NCBI GenBank assembly: GCA_963762885.1
Contig: CAVXNH010000083.1
Span: forward strand, 62,001 to 126,000
DNA: 64,000 bases
DNA from: JASHVB01 sp963762885
GTDB taxonomy: Bacteria > Pseudomonadota > Alphaproteobacteria > Acetobacterales > Acetobacteraceae
Direction of reading: 5' to 3'
Below, piece by piece: positions 42,326 through 52,210 of this stretch. The notes beneath the pieces were generated by a model. That model was not told the DNA's origin. It saw nothing but the letters and a program-made list of their open reading frames with translations, and searched no databases. Position 1 is the first letter of the stretch; every line of letters starts with the position of its first letter. The position numbers were made by a program, and so were the translations under genes.

Positions 42326-43144
42326 GTCAGGGCCTCTAGTTCGGGGCGAAGATCGTCCCAAAGCGACGCGTAAAGCTCATGGAACCGCGGTGTCGTCGGC
42401 AATTCCAGCACTGCGCGCGGACGCTCGATGCCAACCTCATAGATCTTCTTGATACGGCCCGGCCGGTGTGACATCACGACAATCCGGTCCGACAGGGTGA
42501 TGGCCTCGGTCAGATCGTGTGTCACCATCAGGACAGTCTTACTGCTACTTCTCCCAGATCGCGGAAAATTCCGCCTGGACTGCGACACGAGTTTGGGCGT
42601 CGAGTGCCCCAAACGGCTCATCCATCAGCAGGATGTCGCTATCGCAGGCAATCATCCGCGCCAACGCCACGCGCTGCCGCATGCCCTGCGACAACTCGTG
42701 CGGATATTTCCGTTTGGCCCCGCCAAGGTGCACGAGTTCCAGCAACTCGCCGGCATAGGCCGCGAGGCTCTTGCCGTTTCTCAGCCGCGATCCGCGCCCG
42801 CATTCGAGCGGAAACGTTACGTTTTCCAATGCCGTTCTCCAGGGGAACAGGGCATCCTGTGAGAACATGAACCCCACCCTGCCGGTCTGGATGCCGTTCA
42901 CATCGTTGCCTTCGATCTGCACCGAACCAACGCTGCGCTCGACAAACCCGGCCAGCAGGTTGAGCAGTGTCGTCTTGCCGCACCCGCTAGGCCCGATGAT
43001 ACTGATGAACTCCCCATCAGCGATGCTGAAGGATACATCACGCAGCACATACGGATCGGGTTTGTCGGCCTCGGCCGCCAGATCAGCGGAATCGAAACGA
43101 TGCGAGACGTGGGCGAACGAAACCTTCGGAGCTGGCGCCATCAT
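42322..43144 (-). CDS. ABC transporter ATP-binding protein (frameshift near 42546)
   Basis: Walker A IIGPSGCGKTTLLNLLAG, Q-loop MFSQDALFPWRTALENV, signature LSQGMRQRVALARMI and Walker B ILLMDEPFGALDAQT lie in the first frame. After one extra base near 42546 the chain continues SKTVLMVTHDLTEAITLSDR with the switch histidine. The full length is about 273 residues. It starts at 43144, 3 bases after the binding-protein gene ends. Confidence 0.9.
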
Positions 43145-43147
43145 GAC

Positions 43148-44173
43148 CTACACTCGCGCACCGGAAAACACGTAGTCTTCGTATGAATAATCCTGCTTGA
43201 CAATGCCGTTCGCCTTCATCATCGCGATTGCCGTATTCCATTGTTCACGTGAAAACTTCACGCTGCCAATGGCGCGGATGAACGTGTCCATAACGGCATC
43301 GAGTTTTGCGGGGTCAACCTTCAACTCTTGCGCAATGATGCCAATGACTTTGTCGCGATTCGCCGGGTCGCGCGCCATATCGGAGGCTTCCTGCACTGAC
43401 GCAATGTAGGCATTGATGATTTCCGGGTTTTTGTCGGCATAGGTCTTGCGCGCGGCTGGCGCCGCATAAGGCAGCAGCCACAGCTCCTTCGGCCCTTCAC
43501 CCTTGTAGAAATCCAGGATCGAGACCGCGACGTTGCGCGCTTCCGCCAGTTCGAACAGTGGACTCGGAACCAGCCCGGCGTCGTAAACACCCTTCTCGAG
43601 GCCACCCAGCAGCGTCGTGGCGTCGCCCGCAGCCTGCACCGTAATGTCCCGGTCCGGCGTGAGCCCGGCGAGTAACGCGATCCACCGCGCGGTCAGATCG
43701 ATCTGGGCGCCTGCCACGGTCACCCCCAACGTCTTGCCCTTGAGTTGGGTGAAACTGTCCGGCCAGCGATGCGCGGTCTTGGTCAGCGGACTGTCGGGAC
43801 GCGTGAGCAAGGCAATCGTCGAATGCGGTACGGTTGCAGCGACGAACTCGAAATCCTGCTTGCGGACAATCGCCACCAGGCCCGCGGAACTACCGATTGA
43901 CGTAATGTCCACGTCGCCAGACAGCAGCGGCAGGATCGGGCTGGTGCTGGAAGTAAATTCCGCCTTGATGCCGTGCCGCGCAAAAATACCAGCACGCTCG
44001 GAAATCAAATGCAGATAGTCGGTCTGTATGATTGGATTTTGCACCATGATGCGCAACGTTTGTGGCTCTGCTGCCGCGGCCGCCGTCACACACGACAAGA
44101 TGGACGGTGCCGCCAACAATCCGCCGGTGAACACCCGGCGCCCCAACGTGCTCCGTCGCGTTGCTGCAGTCAT
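43148..44173 (-). CDS. ABC transporter substrate-binding protein with Tat-type signal
   Basis: A 341-residue NMT1/SsuA-type periplasmic protein. The N terminus has a twin-arginine motif (GRRVFTGGLLAAPS) and an alanine-rich cleavage region before EPQTLRIMVQ. The body shows PIIQTDYLHLISERAGIFAR and LLSGDVDITSIGSSAGLVAI. Its start overlaps the ligase stop (ATGA). It is distinct from the Sec-type binding protein at 29071, so the two NMT1 importers probably take different compounds. Confidence 0.9.
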   Translation of the reverse strand: MTAATRRSTLGRRVFTGGLLAAPSILSCVTAAAAAEPQTLRIMVQNPIIQTDYLHLISERAGIFARHGIKAEFTSSTSPILPLLSGDVDITSIGSSAGLVAIVRKQDFEFVAATVPHSTIALLTRPDSPLTKTAHRWPDSFTQLKGKTLGVTVAGAQIDLTARWIALLAGLTPDRDITVQAAGDATTLLGGLEKGVYDAGLVPSPLFELAEARNVAVSILDFYKGEGPKELWLLPYAAPAARKTYADKNPEIINAYIASVQEASDMARDPANRDKVIGIIAQELKVDPAKLDAVMDTFIRAIGSVKFSREQWNTAIAMMKANGIVKQDYSYEDYVFSGARV

Positions 44174-45832
44174 GATACTTTCTCCCGGATCGTTTTTGTC
44201 CCGGTTCCGAAGCGGTCCCAGGTCTTGTCGCTCAGCGCACCAACGCGCAATTTCATCTTCTGCGTCTTACCCGTCGGCGTTTTGGGAAGCTCATCGACGA
44301 ACTCTACAAATCGCGGCACGGCGAAACGCGGCAGCTTGGTCTCGCACCAGGCGATCAGCTCAGCCGCATCGATCGCGGCACCGGGCCGCGGCACGATGCA
44401 CGCCTTGACCTCATCGTCCTTGATCTCCTCATTGACGCGGACTGGAATGACCGCGCATTCGGCGATCGAGGGATGGGTCAGAAGCTGATATTCTACCTCG
44501 AATGACGAGATGTTCTCGCCACGCCGGCGAATGCTGTCCTTGACTTCGATCGACGAAGGCATACCAGCCGTCTGCATTGCGCCGTACTCCGTCGCCGGTG
44601 TGGAACCAGAGGTTGCGGTTGGCCGCGACTGTCTCGTTCGGCATGTTTTCATAGCGCAGCATCATGATCGAGGATGCGCGAGGCCGCACCAGAAGCTCGC
44701 CAACCACGCCGTCCGGCACTTCTTCGTCGGTTTCCGGGTCGGCGACGCGCGCATCGTACCAGTCGGAAACCAGGCACCCGGCATAGCCCTTCGGTGCCTT
44801 CCTTCCGGCCGGCGGGATGATCGGCAGCGCCGTCTCGGTCATCCCAATGACCTCTATCAGCTCCTTGAGGTTGAAGCGAGCCTGGAACTCATCTTGCAAT
44901 GTGTAGGGCATGGGAATGCAAATGGCGGCCCGCAGCCGGTGCGCACGATCATCCGGCGAAGGCTCCGCGGCGGCGATCATCTGCACCATCGCACCGTGGA
45001 ACATGGTGATGGTCGCCCTGCTGCGCTTCGCGCGCTCCAGGAACCGCGTGCCGCTGAACTTGTCGTACAGCACGCAAAGACCACCAACCAGCATCATCGG
45101 ATAGATGCTGTTCTGTCGGCCACTGCCGTGAAACAGCGGGAACGGCGACATGAAGATGTCGTCTTCTGTTAATCGATAAATCGCAGTGATCAACTCAGCG
45201 TTGAAGTGCTGGGCTCCATAGGGCAGCAGCACGCCCTTCGATGGCCCGGTCGTGCCGGAGGTATAGAGAATGGTGGTTGGATCCGACGGCGCCACCGCGA
45301 TAACGGGATTGTCCGTGCGAGACGTGCGGATCTCGTCCAGCGACAGCACCTCGAACCGCGGCAGCTTGGCGCGCGCGGCAGCGGCATTACCAACCACGAC
45401 GACCTGCTTCAAGTGCGGCAACTCGTCCTGAACGCGAGCCACTTCCTCCACCAGCGCCTCATCGACCAGGGCATAGCGCGCTTTGCACAGATTCATCTGG
45501 TGTATCAGAAAGGCCCCGGTGAAATTCGCATTGATCGGCGCATCCACGATGCCGATCTTCGTGCAGGCGAACCAGCAATAGGCGTGCGCCAGCGAGTTTC
45601 CCATGAAAAAGACGATGCGGTCGCCCTTCCTCATCCCCAGCTTCAGGAACCCGTGCGCCATTCGATTGCTTTCGGCGTTCACCTCGGCATACGAAACCGG
45701 CTGCTGCTCGTGCGTCCATTGCAGAAACGGTGACGCCCCGCGGTCCCGCGCCTGCACTTCGAGCACGGCCGGGAGCGTCCAGAGCGGTCTTTCATAACGC
45801 GGTTCGAATGACGTGGTTTCTCTCTTGGACAT
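44170..45832 (-). CDS. AMP-forming acyl-CoA ligase, CaiC-like (frameshift near 44545)
   Basis: About 553 residues. The ANL-family phosphate loop reads ILYTSGTTGPSKGVLLPYGA; the hinge region reads WFHTGDGVRRNADGWYAFVD and, after one extra base near 44545 is skipped, RVKDSIRRRGENISSFEVEY; the catalytic lysine motif is PTGKTQKMKLR. The N-terminal half resembles crotonobetaine/carnitine-CoA ligases. Reaction: acid + ATP + CoA to acyl-CoA + AMP + PPi. It lies between the Rieske oxygenase and the importer genes, so it likely activates the imported or oxygenated acid. Confidence 0.9.
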
Positions 45833-45880
45833 ATCCGCCTCTGTTAGGACATCCGCAGCATCCGATGGGTCGGCATCCCG

Positions 45881-47098
45881 TCAGTCTGTCTCGATGAAGC
45901 GGTCAAGCACGGACGGCACGCGCAGGTCTGGTGGCACCTTGTCGCCAATCAGCCGATCAGCCTGTTCGTGCCACTGATAGATGCGCCGTTCCTGGTAATT
46001 CAGCGTGCTGCCCTTGTAGCCGTTAGATTCGAGCGAACGCTGGATTCCCTCCTGGAAAACAACGTCCTCCATCAGAATGCGTTCGAAGTTGCGCAACCTG
46101 GTATCCCAGATCGCAGGCCGCGGCCCGTCACCCCAGGACGGCGCGAACCAGTGAATCTCGCACAGCGAGGTGTTGACACCGGTCGGCCAAAACACCATCG
46201 CCGGGCTTCCGGCCTCGGCCCAGGCGATGGCGCAGTTGGGATAGAATAGCGTCTGCAAAGTGGAGCGTTTGATGATTTCGTCGGCGGTGGACATGCGTGG
46301 CAGGCCGATGGTGCCGGGATCGACCCAGTCGGCGCGCTCCGGTCGCATCGGCGTCACAAGCCGGGAATGTCCGTTCGGCCACATATTGATCACCGCTCCG
46401 CGATGATCGAGGAAGCGATCTACGGTATTCTGATGGATAGACTTGATGTGGTACGATTCCAGAAACGCCTCGATCAGCACCTTGACGTTCGAATTGACCG
46501 GATAAGCCTTCTTTTCCACCAGCCGCAACGTGTCTGGCTGCTGCTCTTTCAGCAGTCGGCCGGCGTGGCCAAGATATTCCTCGAGCGGCATGCCGTTGTC
46601 GTCGAGGTTGATAAAGACGTAGCGGCCGATGCTCTCGCAGCGGATGGGTAACAGGGATCGGCACGCCGTATCCAGGCCAACAAAGTCGCGCCGGTCCCGC
46701 AGATTGACGAGGTTGCCGGTCAGGTCATAGGTCCAGCCATGGTAGCCACAGATCAGCCATTTCGCGGTACCGCTCTCGTCCGCGGCTACCGGCGCGCCAC
46801 GGTGACGGCAGGTATTGTAAAAGCAGCGGACAACGTCGTCCTCGCCGCGCACAAACAACAGCGGCTCGCCCATCCGGCTCCAGCGCACGAAGCTGCCACG
46901 CTCCGGCACCTCGTCGCCGTGGATCGCGTAGAGCCAAGCCTTGCGCCAGACATGGGCCAGCTCAAGATCATAGAATGCCGTGTCGGTGTAGCGCCGTGGT
47001 GGAATCACGGGAAGTTGCGGGAACGCCGACGGTGGCGCGTCGCGCCCGCGCTCGTATTCGATCTGGGTCTTGATCTGCTGTATCTCGATGGTGTCCAT
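45881..47098 (-). CDS. Rieske non-heme iron oxygenase, alpha subunit
   Basis: A 405-residue ring-hydroxylating-oxygenase-type protein. The Rieske [2Fe-2S] ligands are CRHRG (near 97) and CGYHGW (near 117). The mononuclear iron site is EAFLESYHIKSIH (two His), with the bridging and third-ligand acids in EAFLESYH and MEDVVFQEG. The substrate-binding half carries FYPNCAIAWAEAG, typical of the aromatic/quaternary-amine group. No beta subunit, ferredoxin or reductase gene lies nearby, so electron donors must be encoded elsewhere. Given the CaiC-like ligase next to it, carnitine-like or aromatic acids are both possible. Confidence 0.92.
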   Translation of the reverse strand: MDTIEIQQIKTQIEYERGRDAPPSAFPQLPVIPPRRYTDTAFYDLELAHVWRKAWLYAIHGDEVPERGSFVRWSRMGEPLLFVRGEDDVVRCFYNTCRHRGAPVAADESGTAKWLICGYHGWTYDLTGNLVNLRDRRDFVGLDTACRSLLPIRCESIGRYVFINLDDNGMPLEEYLGHAGRLLKEQQPDTLRLVEKKAYPVNSNVKVLIEAFLESYHIKSIHQNTVDRFLDHRGAVINMWPNGHSRLVTPMRPERADWVDPGTIGLPRMSTADEIIKRSTLQTLFYPNCAIAWAEAGSPAMVFWPTGVNTSLCEIHWFAPSWGDGPRPAIWDTRLRNFERILMEDVVFQEGIQRSLESNGYKGSTLNYQERRIYQWHEQADRLIGDKVPPDLRVPSVLDRFIETD

Positions 47099-47134
47099 GT
47101 CCTGACCCTTCCAGGTGTCTTCGGCGCAGATGAA

Positions 47135-48100
47135 TCAATGGTCCAGCTTGTAAAGCTTGGCTGAGGTGCCGCTGAAGATCATGGCCTTTTCTCCGATGGT
47201 GAGGTCACGGCAGAGATATTTGAAAACGTTCCAGATCTGGCGGTAAGTGATAGAGGATCGATCCTCGGGAAAATTGCTGGTCAGCATGCAACGTTGCGGC
47301 CCAAAAGCCTCCAGGCACGCGTGCAGGTAAGGCTCCCACGCCGCCGCGAAGTCCTCGATCGTGGGTGGCACTGGGCGCTTGTGAAAGCCAAAGCCGAGCA
47401 TCTTTGCGCCAAATCCGCCGATATGAACACTCACATTCGGCTGTTCCGCAACGGTCGCCATTCCGCTCCGCCACTCGGCGAACACCTCGCTGCGCCGGTC
47501 CTTGTATGGGCCCACGCCGAGTGGACCGCCAAATGCATTGAGCACGATGGTCGTGTCGCTGCACGCGGCCGCAAGTTCGGCGACCTGAGGCAACTGCGGA
47601 TGGAACACGAAGGTCTCGAACACCAGCCCGTTGCGGCCAAGGCAGGCAATGCCCTCACGCACGGCTGGTTCGGCCAGCAGAGCTGGGTTCGTCACGAACG
47701 AGCGTACCAGTGGAGAGTCGACATACGCTGCGATGTTGCGAATACCTTTGAACCGATTGCCGGCGGCCGCTCGATGCGCATCCAGCACGGGCTGCACCCG
47801 CGTGCCCAGGATGAGATCGGCGAACATCACCAAGCCGCCGCAGAGGTTCGCCGTCGCGGCGCCGCCCCGCGACATCACGTCGACGAGGAATTCGGTTTCG
47901 CCGACCGGGCGTAGTTCCTCCGGCCCGTCCCGACGAAACATGGACTTGCATTCGCAGTAAATGGTTTGGATGATGTTATGGCCGGATCCGACGTCGGCGA
48001 GCAGTTCCGGGAGCAGGTAATCGTATTTTCCATGCGCCGCAGTCCAGATGTGGTGGTGCGGGTCGATGATCGGCAGCAGCGGATCGATGATGTCGTCCAT
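47135..48100 (-). CDS. Amidohydrolase 2 family metal-dependent hydrolase
   Basis: A 321-residue TIM-barrel protein with IIDPHHHIW at the N terminus and MLTSNFPEDRSSITY near the C terminus, the pattern of Amidohydrolase_2 (lactonase/decarboxylase group, e.g. ACMSD or 2-pyrone-dicarboxylate lactonase relatives). ATG 48100 is preferred because AAGGTGA lies in front; a GTG at 48109 is possible. First gene of the minus-strand operon that runs to 40534, with spacings of 36 and 48 bases to the next two genes. Confidence 0.88.
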   Translation of the reverse strand: MDDIIDPLLPIIDPHHHIWTAAHGKYDYLLPELLADVGSGHNIIQTIYCECKSMFRRDGPEELRPVGETEFLVDVMSRGGAATANLCGGLVMFADLILGTRVQPVLDAHRAAAGNRFKGIRNIAAYVDSPLVRSFVTNPALLAEPAVREGIACLGRNGLVFETFVFHPQLPQVAELAAACSDTTIVLNAFGGPLGVGPYKDRRSEVFAEWRSGMATVAEQPNVSVHIGGFGAKMLGFGFHKRPVPPTIEDFAAAWEPYLHACLEAFGPQRCMLTSNFPEDRSSITYRQIWNVFKYLCRDLTIGEKAMIFSGTSAKLYKLDH

Positions 48101-48286
48101 TTCCGTCACCTTGTGAAACGCCGCTTGGCTTCAAGAGGCGGAGCGGCGATTTCGGCTCATGCCGCTGCGGTGCGCGTGGCCGCCAGATCGTTGTCTGCGA
48201 TGCGTGGAATTCTGTGCCGCCGAATGGTCGGCGTAGTTTGGCCCGTTGCTTCCCGGACGAAACATACAGCGTCTCCTTCTTGGACG

Positions 48287-48318
48287 GCGCCGTACATAAC
48301 ACGCGTTAGGTACGGCGC
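48287..48318. promoter_or_regulatory. 32-bp interrupted palindrome, candidate operator
   Basis: GCGCCGTAC (48287-48295) and GTACGGCGC (48310-48318) are perfect inverted arms. The centre contains TAACACGCGTTA (48297-48308), itself a near-palindrome that reads CTAACGCGTGTTA on the other strand. This fits the size of a TetR-type operator and lies about 190 bases upstream of the amidohydrolase start. Confidence 0.6.
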
Positions 48319-48480
48319 AAGCCCTATTTTTGCGCACATCAGGTATGCGCTGACAGGAAAACCGACCCCGCCGGCTGGCGGGGTGAGACGCCGGCGAAGC
48401 GTGACTTTGCCGGAAAGCACTGTATTTCCTGCATGCGAGGTGCCGCTGGGCTACCATCTTGACGCCGCGCGCCTCTTGGC

Positions 48481-48494
48481 CTAACAAGCGTTCG
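48481..48494 (+). promoter_or_regulatory. CTAAC-N4-GTTCG site, candidate TetR operator
   Basis: CTAAC AAGC GTTCG matches sites at 52515, 62275 and (minus strand) 48297. It lies about 200 bases upstream of the acyl-CoA synthetase, whose downstream neighbour is a TetR gene. Confidence 0.5.
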
Positions 48495-48695
48495 GTAAAA
48501 AGAGCGTCGGCTACGACAAGGGGATGCCGTGACCAGCCGCATTGCGTTGCCGACCTCCGACCGCACCTCCGGTGCCATCACGACCGGTCCGATCCACCCC
48601 GCGTGGCAATCGGATAGAGCAGCACCAGCACGATGGAAGCAGTTGCTTCAACGCGCCAAACAACCTGCAACCGTCTTGTTCCCTTGACAAGGACC

Positions 48696-50648
48696 ATGGC
48701 CATGATTGCGAGCTCAACGCAAATCTGGACGCCAACCGCGCAGCGGATCGCCGACGCAAATGTCACCCATCTCGGTCGCCTGCTCGGCTTGGACGATTTC
48801 GACGCATTGCAACGTTTTTCGGTCGAGAACCCCGCGGCGTATTGGCAGGCAGTCAACGAGTTCTGCGGCATCGTCTGGTCACGGCCCTATCACACCTATG
48901 CGGATTTCAGCCGCGGCAAGGAATTTCCCCGTTGGTTCGTTGGCGGCGAACTGAACTGGGTCGATACCGTCCTCGCCTGGGCCGAGCACGGTGAGAGTGG
49001 CGGGCGCCGCGCTGTCGTCGCAGAACGGGAGGATGGTGGAGTTTCACAGCTTACCTACGCGGAACTGAAATACCGCGTGGAGCAATTCGCCGCGGGATTA
49101 CGCGCCCTGGGCCTGCAACGCGGTGAGCGGATCGGCTTATTGATGGAGAACGGCGTCGAGGCGACGTTGTCGTTGTTGGCGATCGCTTATATTGGCGCGA
49201 TCGTGGTTCCGTTGTTCAGCGGCTACGGGCCCGATGCGATCGTGTCGCGCCTTGGTTCCTGCGGCGCACGTGCGTTCATCGTGACCGCCGGATTCCGGAG
49301 GCGCGGCAAGCTTGTCGATAGGTCGGCGCTGATCGGCGACGTGCGCCAGCGCCTGCCGCAACTGGAGATGCTGATTCTGAAATCTGCGTCAGGACACCAG
49401 CCGCATGTTGCCGAGGCCTTGGACTGGGCCATGATTGAATCGCACGGCGCGGTGAGTGCTCCCGCTGCGCGCATGTCATCCGACGATCCCTTCATGGTTA
49501 TTTATACCTCGGGCACGACGGGACGACCGAAAGGCACCGTGCACACCCATGGTGGATTTCCGCTGAAGATTGCGCATGACGCCGCCGTGCATTTTGACGT
49601 GAAGCCTGGCGACGTCTTTTGCTGGCCTGCCGATATGGGCTGGGTCGCAGGTCCGCTGGTAGCCAGCTCCGCACTGATGCGCGGCGCCACCCTGGTCTGC
49701 TATGACGGCGCACCCGACTTTCCCGACTGGTCGCGCATGTCCCGCATCGTCGAGCGGTACAAGGTGACGCAGTATGGTTCGTCGCCGACGCTCATTCGCG
49801 GGCTGGCCGCCAACGAGGCGATGGCGCTCGCCGGCGATGTTTCGTCCGCTCGCTTGTTGATCACCGCAGGCGAAACCATCGACCCGGAGCATTTCTTGTG
49901 GTTCCAGAAGTCATTCGGCTGCGGCCGCCACCCGCTGATCAATTACACCGGGGGAACCGAGGTGTCCGGCGCGTTGCTCTCGAGCGTGATCGTCAGGCCT
50001 ATCGAACCCTCGGTGTTCAATTCCGCCTCCCCCGGCATCGACGCTGACGTGGTCGATTCCGAGGGCCAGTCGAGCCGCGACAGCGTCGGCGAGCTTGCTA
50101 TTCGCGAGCCGTTCGTCGGCATGACGCAATCGTTCTGGCGGGATGACGAACGCTACGTTGAGACTTACTGGCGAACCCTGCCCGGCATGTGGTTGCATGG
50201 CGACCTTGCCATACACTTGAGCAATGGTGGATTCCTGCTGCGTGGTCGTTCGGACGATACGCTGAAGGTTGCCGGCAAGCGCCTTGGCCCTGCGGAAGTC
50301 GAAGAGATTTTGCTCGATCTGCCGGCGGTCAGCGAAGTAGCGGCGATTGGGGTTGACGATCCGGTGAAGGGACAGAAGCTGGTTGTGTTCGTGATTCCGA
50401 CGCCCGGAACCAACGAGCTGGAGCTTGAGGCCCTGGTAGGATCGCGCATCGAGGAGCGGCTGGGGCGGCCGTTCAGGCCAGCCAATGTCCACGTCGTTAC
50501 GCAACTTCCCAAAACCAAAAGCCTGAAGGTGATGCGACGTGTAATTCGGAGCATATACACCGGCCTGCCACCCGGCGACCTCTCGTCGCTCGACAACGAA
50601 ACGGCACTGGACGAGATCAGGCGGGTAAGACTTGGGCATATCGCGTGA
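48696..50648 (+). CDS. Acetyl-CoA synthetase-like acyl-CoA synthetase (AMP-forming)
   Basis: A 650-residue ANL enzyme with an ACS-type N-terminal cap (AAYWQAVNEFCGIVWSRPYH, RWFVGGELNWVDTVL). Core motifs: VIYTSGTTGRPKGTVHTHGG, DMGWVAGPLVASSALM, WLHGDLAIHLSNGGFLLRGR, DDTLKVAGKRLGPAEVE, and the lysine motif PKTKSLKVMRRVIR. The start is at ATG 48696 with AAGGA close in front; a second ATG at 48702 has better spacing. The TetR gene overlaps its 3' end. Role: activates a short or medium carboxylic acid to its CoA thioester; the exact acid is unknown. Confidence 0.92.
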   Translation: MAMIASSTQIWTPTAQRIADANVTHLGRLLGLDDFDALQRFSVENPAAYWQAVNEFCGIVWSRPYHTYADFSRGKEFPRWFVGGELNWVDTVLAWAEHGESGGRRAVVAEREDGGVSQLTYAELKYRVEQFAAGLRALGLQRGERIGLLMENGVEATLSLLAIAYIGAIVVPLFSGYGPDAIVSRLGSCGARAFIVTAGFRRRGKLVDRSALIGDVRQRLPQLEMLILKSASGHQPHVAEALDWAMIESHGAVSAPAARMSSDDPFMVIYTSGTTGRPKGTVHTHGGFPLKIAHDAAVHFDVKPGDVFCWPADMGWVAGPLVASSALMRGATLVCYDGAPDFPDWSRMSRIVERYKVTQYGSSPTLIRGLAANEAMALAGDVSSARLLITAGETIDPEHFLWFQKSFGCGRHPLINYTGGTEVSGALLSSVIVRPIEPSVFNSASPGIDADVVDSEGQSSRDSVGELAIREPFVGMTQSFWRDDERYVETYWRTLPGMWLHGDLAIHLSNGGFLLRGRSDDTLKVAGKRLGPAEVEEILLDLPAVSEVAAIGVDDPVKGQKLVVFVIPTPGTNELELEALVGSRIEERLGRPFRPANVHVVTQLPKTKSLKVMRRVIRSIYTGLPPGDLSSLDNETALDEIRRVRLGHIA

Positions 50649-50652
50649 ACGG

Positions 50653-51387
50653 ATGGGCGTGCAGAGTGCGCAAAAGCGCCAAACCGGCAACAGTGCAGCG
50701 ATGAAGGCTTCGAATTCGACCAGGATGGAAATTCTGAACGCCGGCGCCAGGCTTATCGTGGAGCGCGGCTATGAAGCATTCACCATGCGGGCCGTGGCTT
50801 CGCTTGTGAATGTCAAAGCCGGAAGTATTTACTATCATTTCGCGTCGAAAAACGAGATTGTTAAGGAGATACTGAATACGGGCATCGCACGTTTGCTCGA
50901 CTACGTGCAGCGTGTTCTTGGCGAACTGCCCAGCGACGCACCGTTGGAGACAAGGCTCAAAGCTGCGGTTATGGCTCATGTCTCGTGCATGGTTGGCCTG
51001 CATCGGGACCTCATGCAGATCTATGAGCACCTGCCTCCCGTTATGAAGCGCAGCAGCCGGAAGATGCGGGAGAAATATGCCCGGCTTTGGTACGACCTCC
51101 TCGCGGATGGCGCACGGCGCGGCGAACTTGATAATGCAGTCGAACTACACTTGCTGGTGCCGTTCTTCCTAGGTGCGCTCAATCGAATTCCTGAATGGCT
51201 GCGGACGACCGGCGCCACAGCCGAAGACATTGCCGTGCTCGCAACCCGGCTATTGCTCCAGGGCGTGCGGTCCAGAGCCGCGGCCGAATCCTCGCCGTCG
51301 CCGGTGAAAGCCCGAAGATCAAACGACCGGCAGGCCGGGTCACCCGCGCAAGCTCCGGATCTGGTTGCCTGGGCGGGTGATCCGTAA
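50653..51387 (+). CDS. TetR family transcriptional regulator
   Basis: The N-terminal helix-turn-helix reads GARLIVERGYEAFTMRAVAS then KAGSIYYHFASKNEIVKEIL. The C-terminal domain is close to that of the TetR at 55977: both have YEH/YEY-PPV-KR-SR-MREKYA-LW and L-NRIPEW-R. Starts at 50653 and 50701 are both possible; the homologous part begins near 50725. It directly follows the acyl-CoA synthetase and is probably co-transcribed. The C-terminal 40 residues (rich in Ser, Pro and Arg) have no counterpart in the paralogue. Confidence 0.9.
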   Translation: MGVQSAQKRQTGNSAAMKASNSTRMEILNAGARLIVERGYEAFTMRAVASLVNVKAGSIYYHFASKNEIVKEILNTGIARLLDYVQRVLGELPSDAPLETRLKAAVMAHVSCMVGLHRDLMQIYEHLPPVMKRSSRKMREKYARLWYDLLADGARRGELDNAVELHLLVPFFLGALNRIPEWLRTTGATAEDIAVLATRLLLQGVRSRAAAESSPSPVKARRSNDRQAGSPAQAPDLVAWAGDP

Positions 51388-51402
51388 GGGGTGGCACCGC
51401 CC
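51371..51402 (+). terminator. Hairpin between convergent genes
   Basis: GGGCGGGTG (51371-51379) pairs with CACCGCCC (51395-51402) with one bulged G. It spans the TetR stop codon and ends two bases before the stop of the convergent hydratase gene. No T-run follows, so termination is only a suggestion. Confidence 0.35.
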
Positions 51403-51403
51403 G

Positions 51404-52210
51404 TCAAACTTCGCTGGTACCAGGAAAAACTGGCGGCCGCTTCTCGAGATGGGATTGCAACCCTTCTTTTACCTCGGGTCCGCCGAACCCCATGAACTCC
51501 AGCGCCAACGAGGCGTCGAAGGTGGGGCCTGCCACCCGTAGCCAGTTGTTCAGCGAATATTTGGTCCAACGGATTGCGCTCTGCGCCCCGTCAGCCAGAC
51601 GCGAAGCGATGTCCAGCGCCTTGCCATCAAGCTCCGCATCCTCGACCGCCAGGGATATCAGACCGATGCGTTCGGCCTCGGCACCATTCAGAATGTCGCA
51701 GGTCAGCAGATAGTACTTTGCCTTCGCCATTCCGCAGAGCAAAGGCCAGACGATTGCCGCATGGTCGCCCGCCGCCACGCCAAGGCGGGTATGGCCGTCG
51801 GTGATGCGGCAGTCCTTGGTGGCGATCGATATGTCGGCAAGCATGCCACAGACGAGGCCTGCCCCCACCGCAACGCCGCGCATAGCGCTTACGACCGGCT
51901 TCCGACAATTCAAAATATTATAAACGAGATCCCGAGCTTCCCGCCAGACCCGCGTGCGAGCCTCGGAATTCTCAGTCATTTCCTGGACCATCGCGAAATC
52001 GCCCCCGGCAGAGAAGTGCCTGCCCGCCCCGGTGATGATACAGCAGTTCGCTTGCTCGTCTGCATCGACGTCGCGCCACACGCGCACAAGTTCGGCGTGC
52101 ATGATCGCGTCGGTGGTGTTCATCCGGCCGTTGTCCATTGTAATGCGCAGGACACGCGGATGTGGCCAGTCGAACCGGAGCCGGCAGTAGCTGTCATACG
52201 TATTGGGCAT
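51404..52210 (-). CDS. Enoyl-CoA hydratase/isomerase family protein
   Basis: The start at 52210 (MPNTYDSYCRLRFDWPHPRV) gives 268 residues, normal for crotonases; the longer open frame upstream lacks homology. The oxyanion-hole loops are AGRHFSAGGDFAMV and GVAVGAGLVCGMLADISIA. The hydration glutamates are not obvious: the usual second-loop acid position reads ITDGHTRLGVAAGDHAAI, in which Asp or His takes the place of the usual Glu. It may be an isomerase, hydrolase or hydratase. It is convergent with the TetR gene and divergent from the binding protein at 52623. Confidence 0.88.
   Translation of the reverse strand: MPNTYDSYCRLRFDWPHPRVLRITMDNGRMNTTDAIMHAELVRVWRDVDADEQANCCIITGAGRHFSAGGDFAMVQEMTENSEARTRVWREARDLVYNILNCRKPVVSAMRGVAVGAGLVCGMLADISIATKDCRITDGHTRLGVAAGDHAAIVWPLLCGMAKAKYYLLTCDILNGAEAERIGLISLAVEDAELDGKALDIASRLADGAQSAIRWTKYSLNNWLRVAGPTFDASLALEFMGFGGPEVKEGLQSHLEKRPPVFPGTSEV

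Larger units (their letters stand above)
48101..48695. promoter_or_regulatory. Divergent regulatory region of the two catabolic units
   Basis: About 600 bases between the amidohydrolase operon (minus) and the acyl-CoA synthetase (plus). It holds a 32-bp palindrome at 48287-48318 and a CTAAC-N4-GTT site at 48481-48494. Several open frames cross it but lack motifs. Confidence 0.6.
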
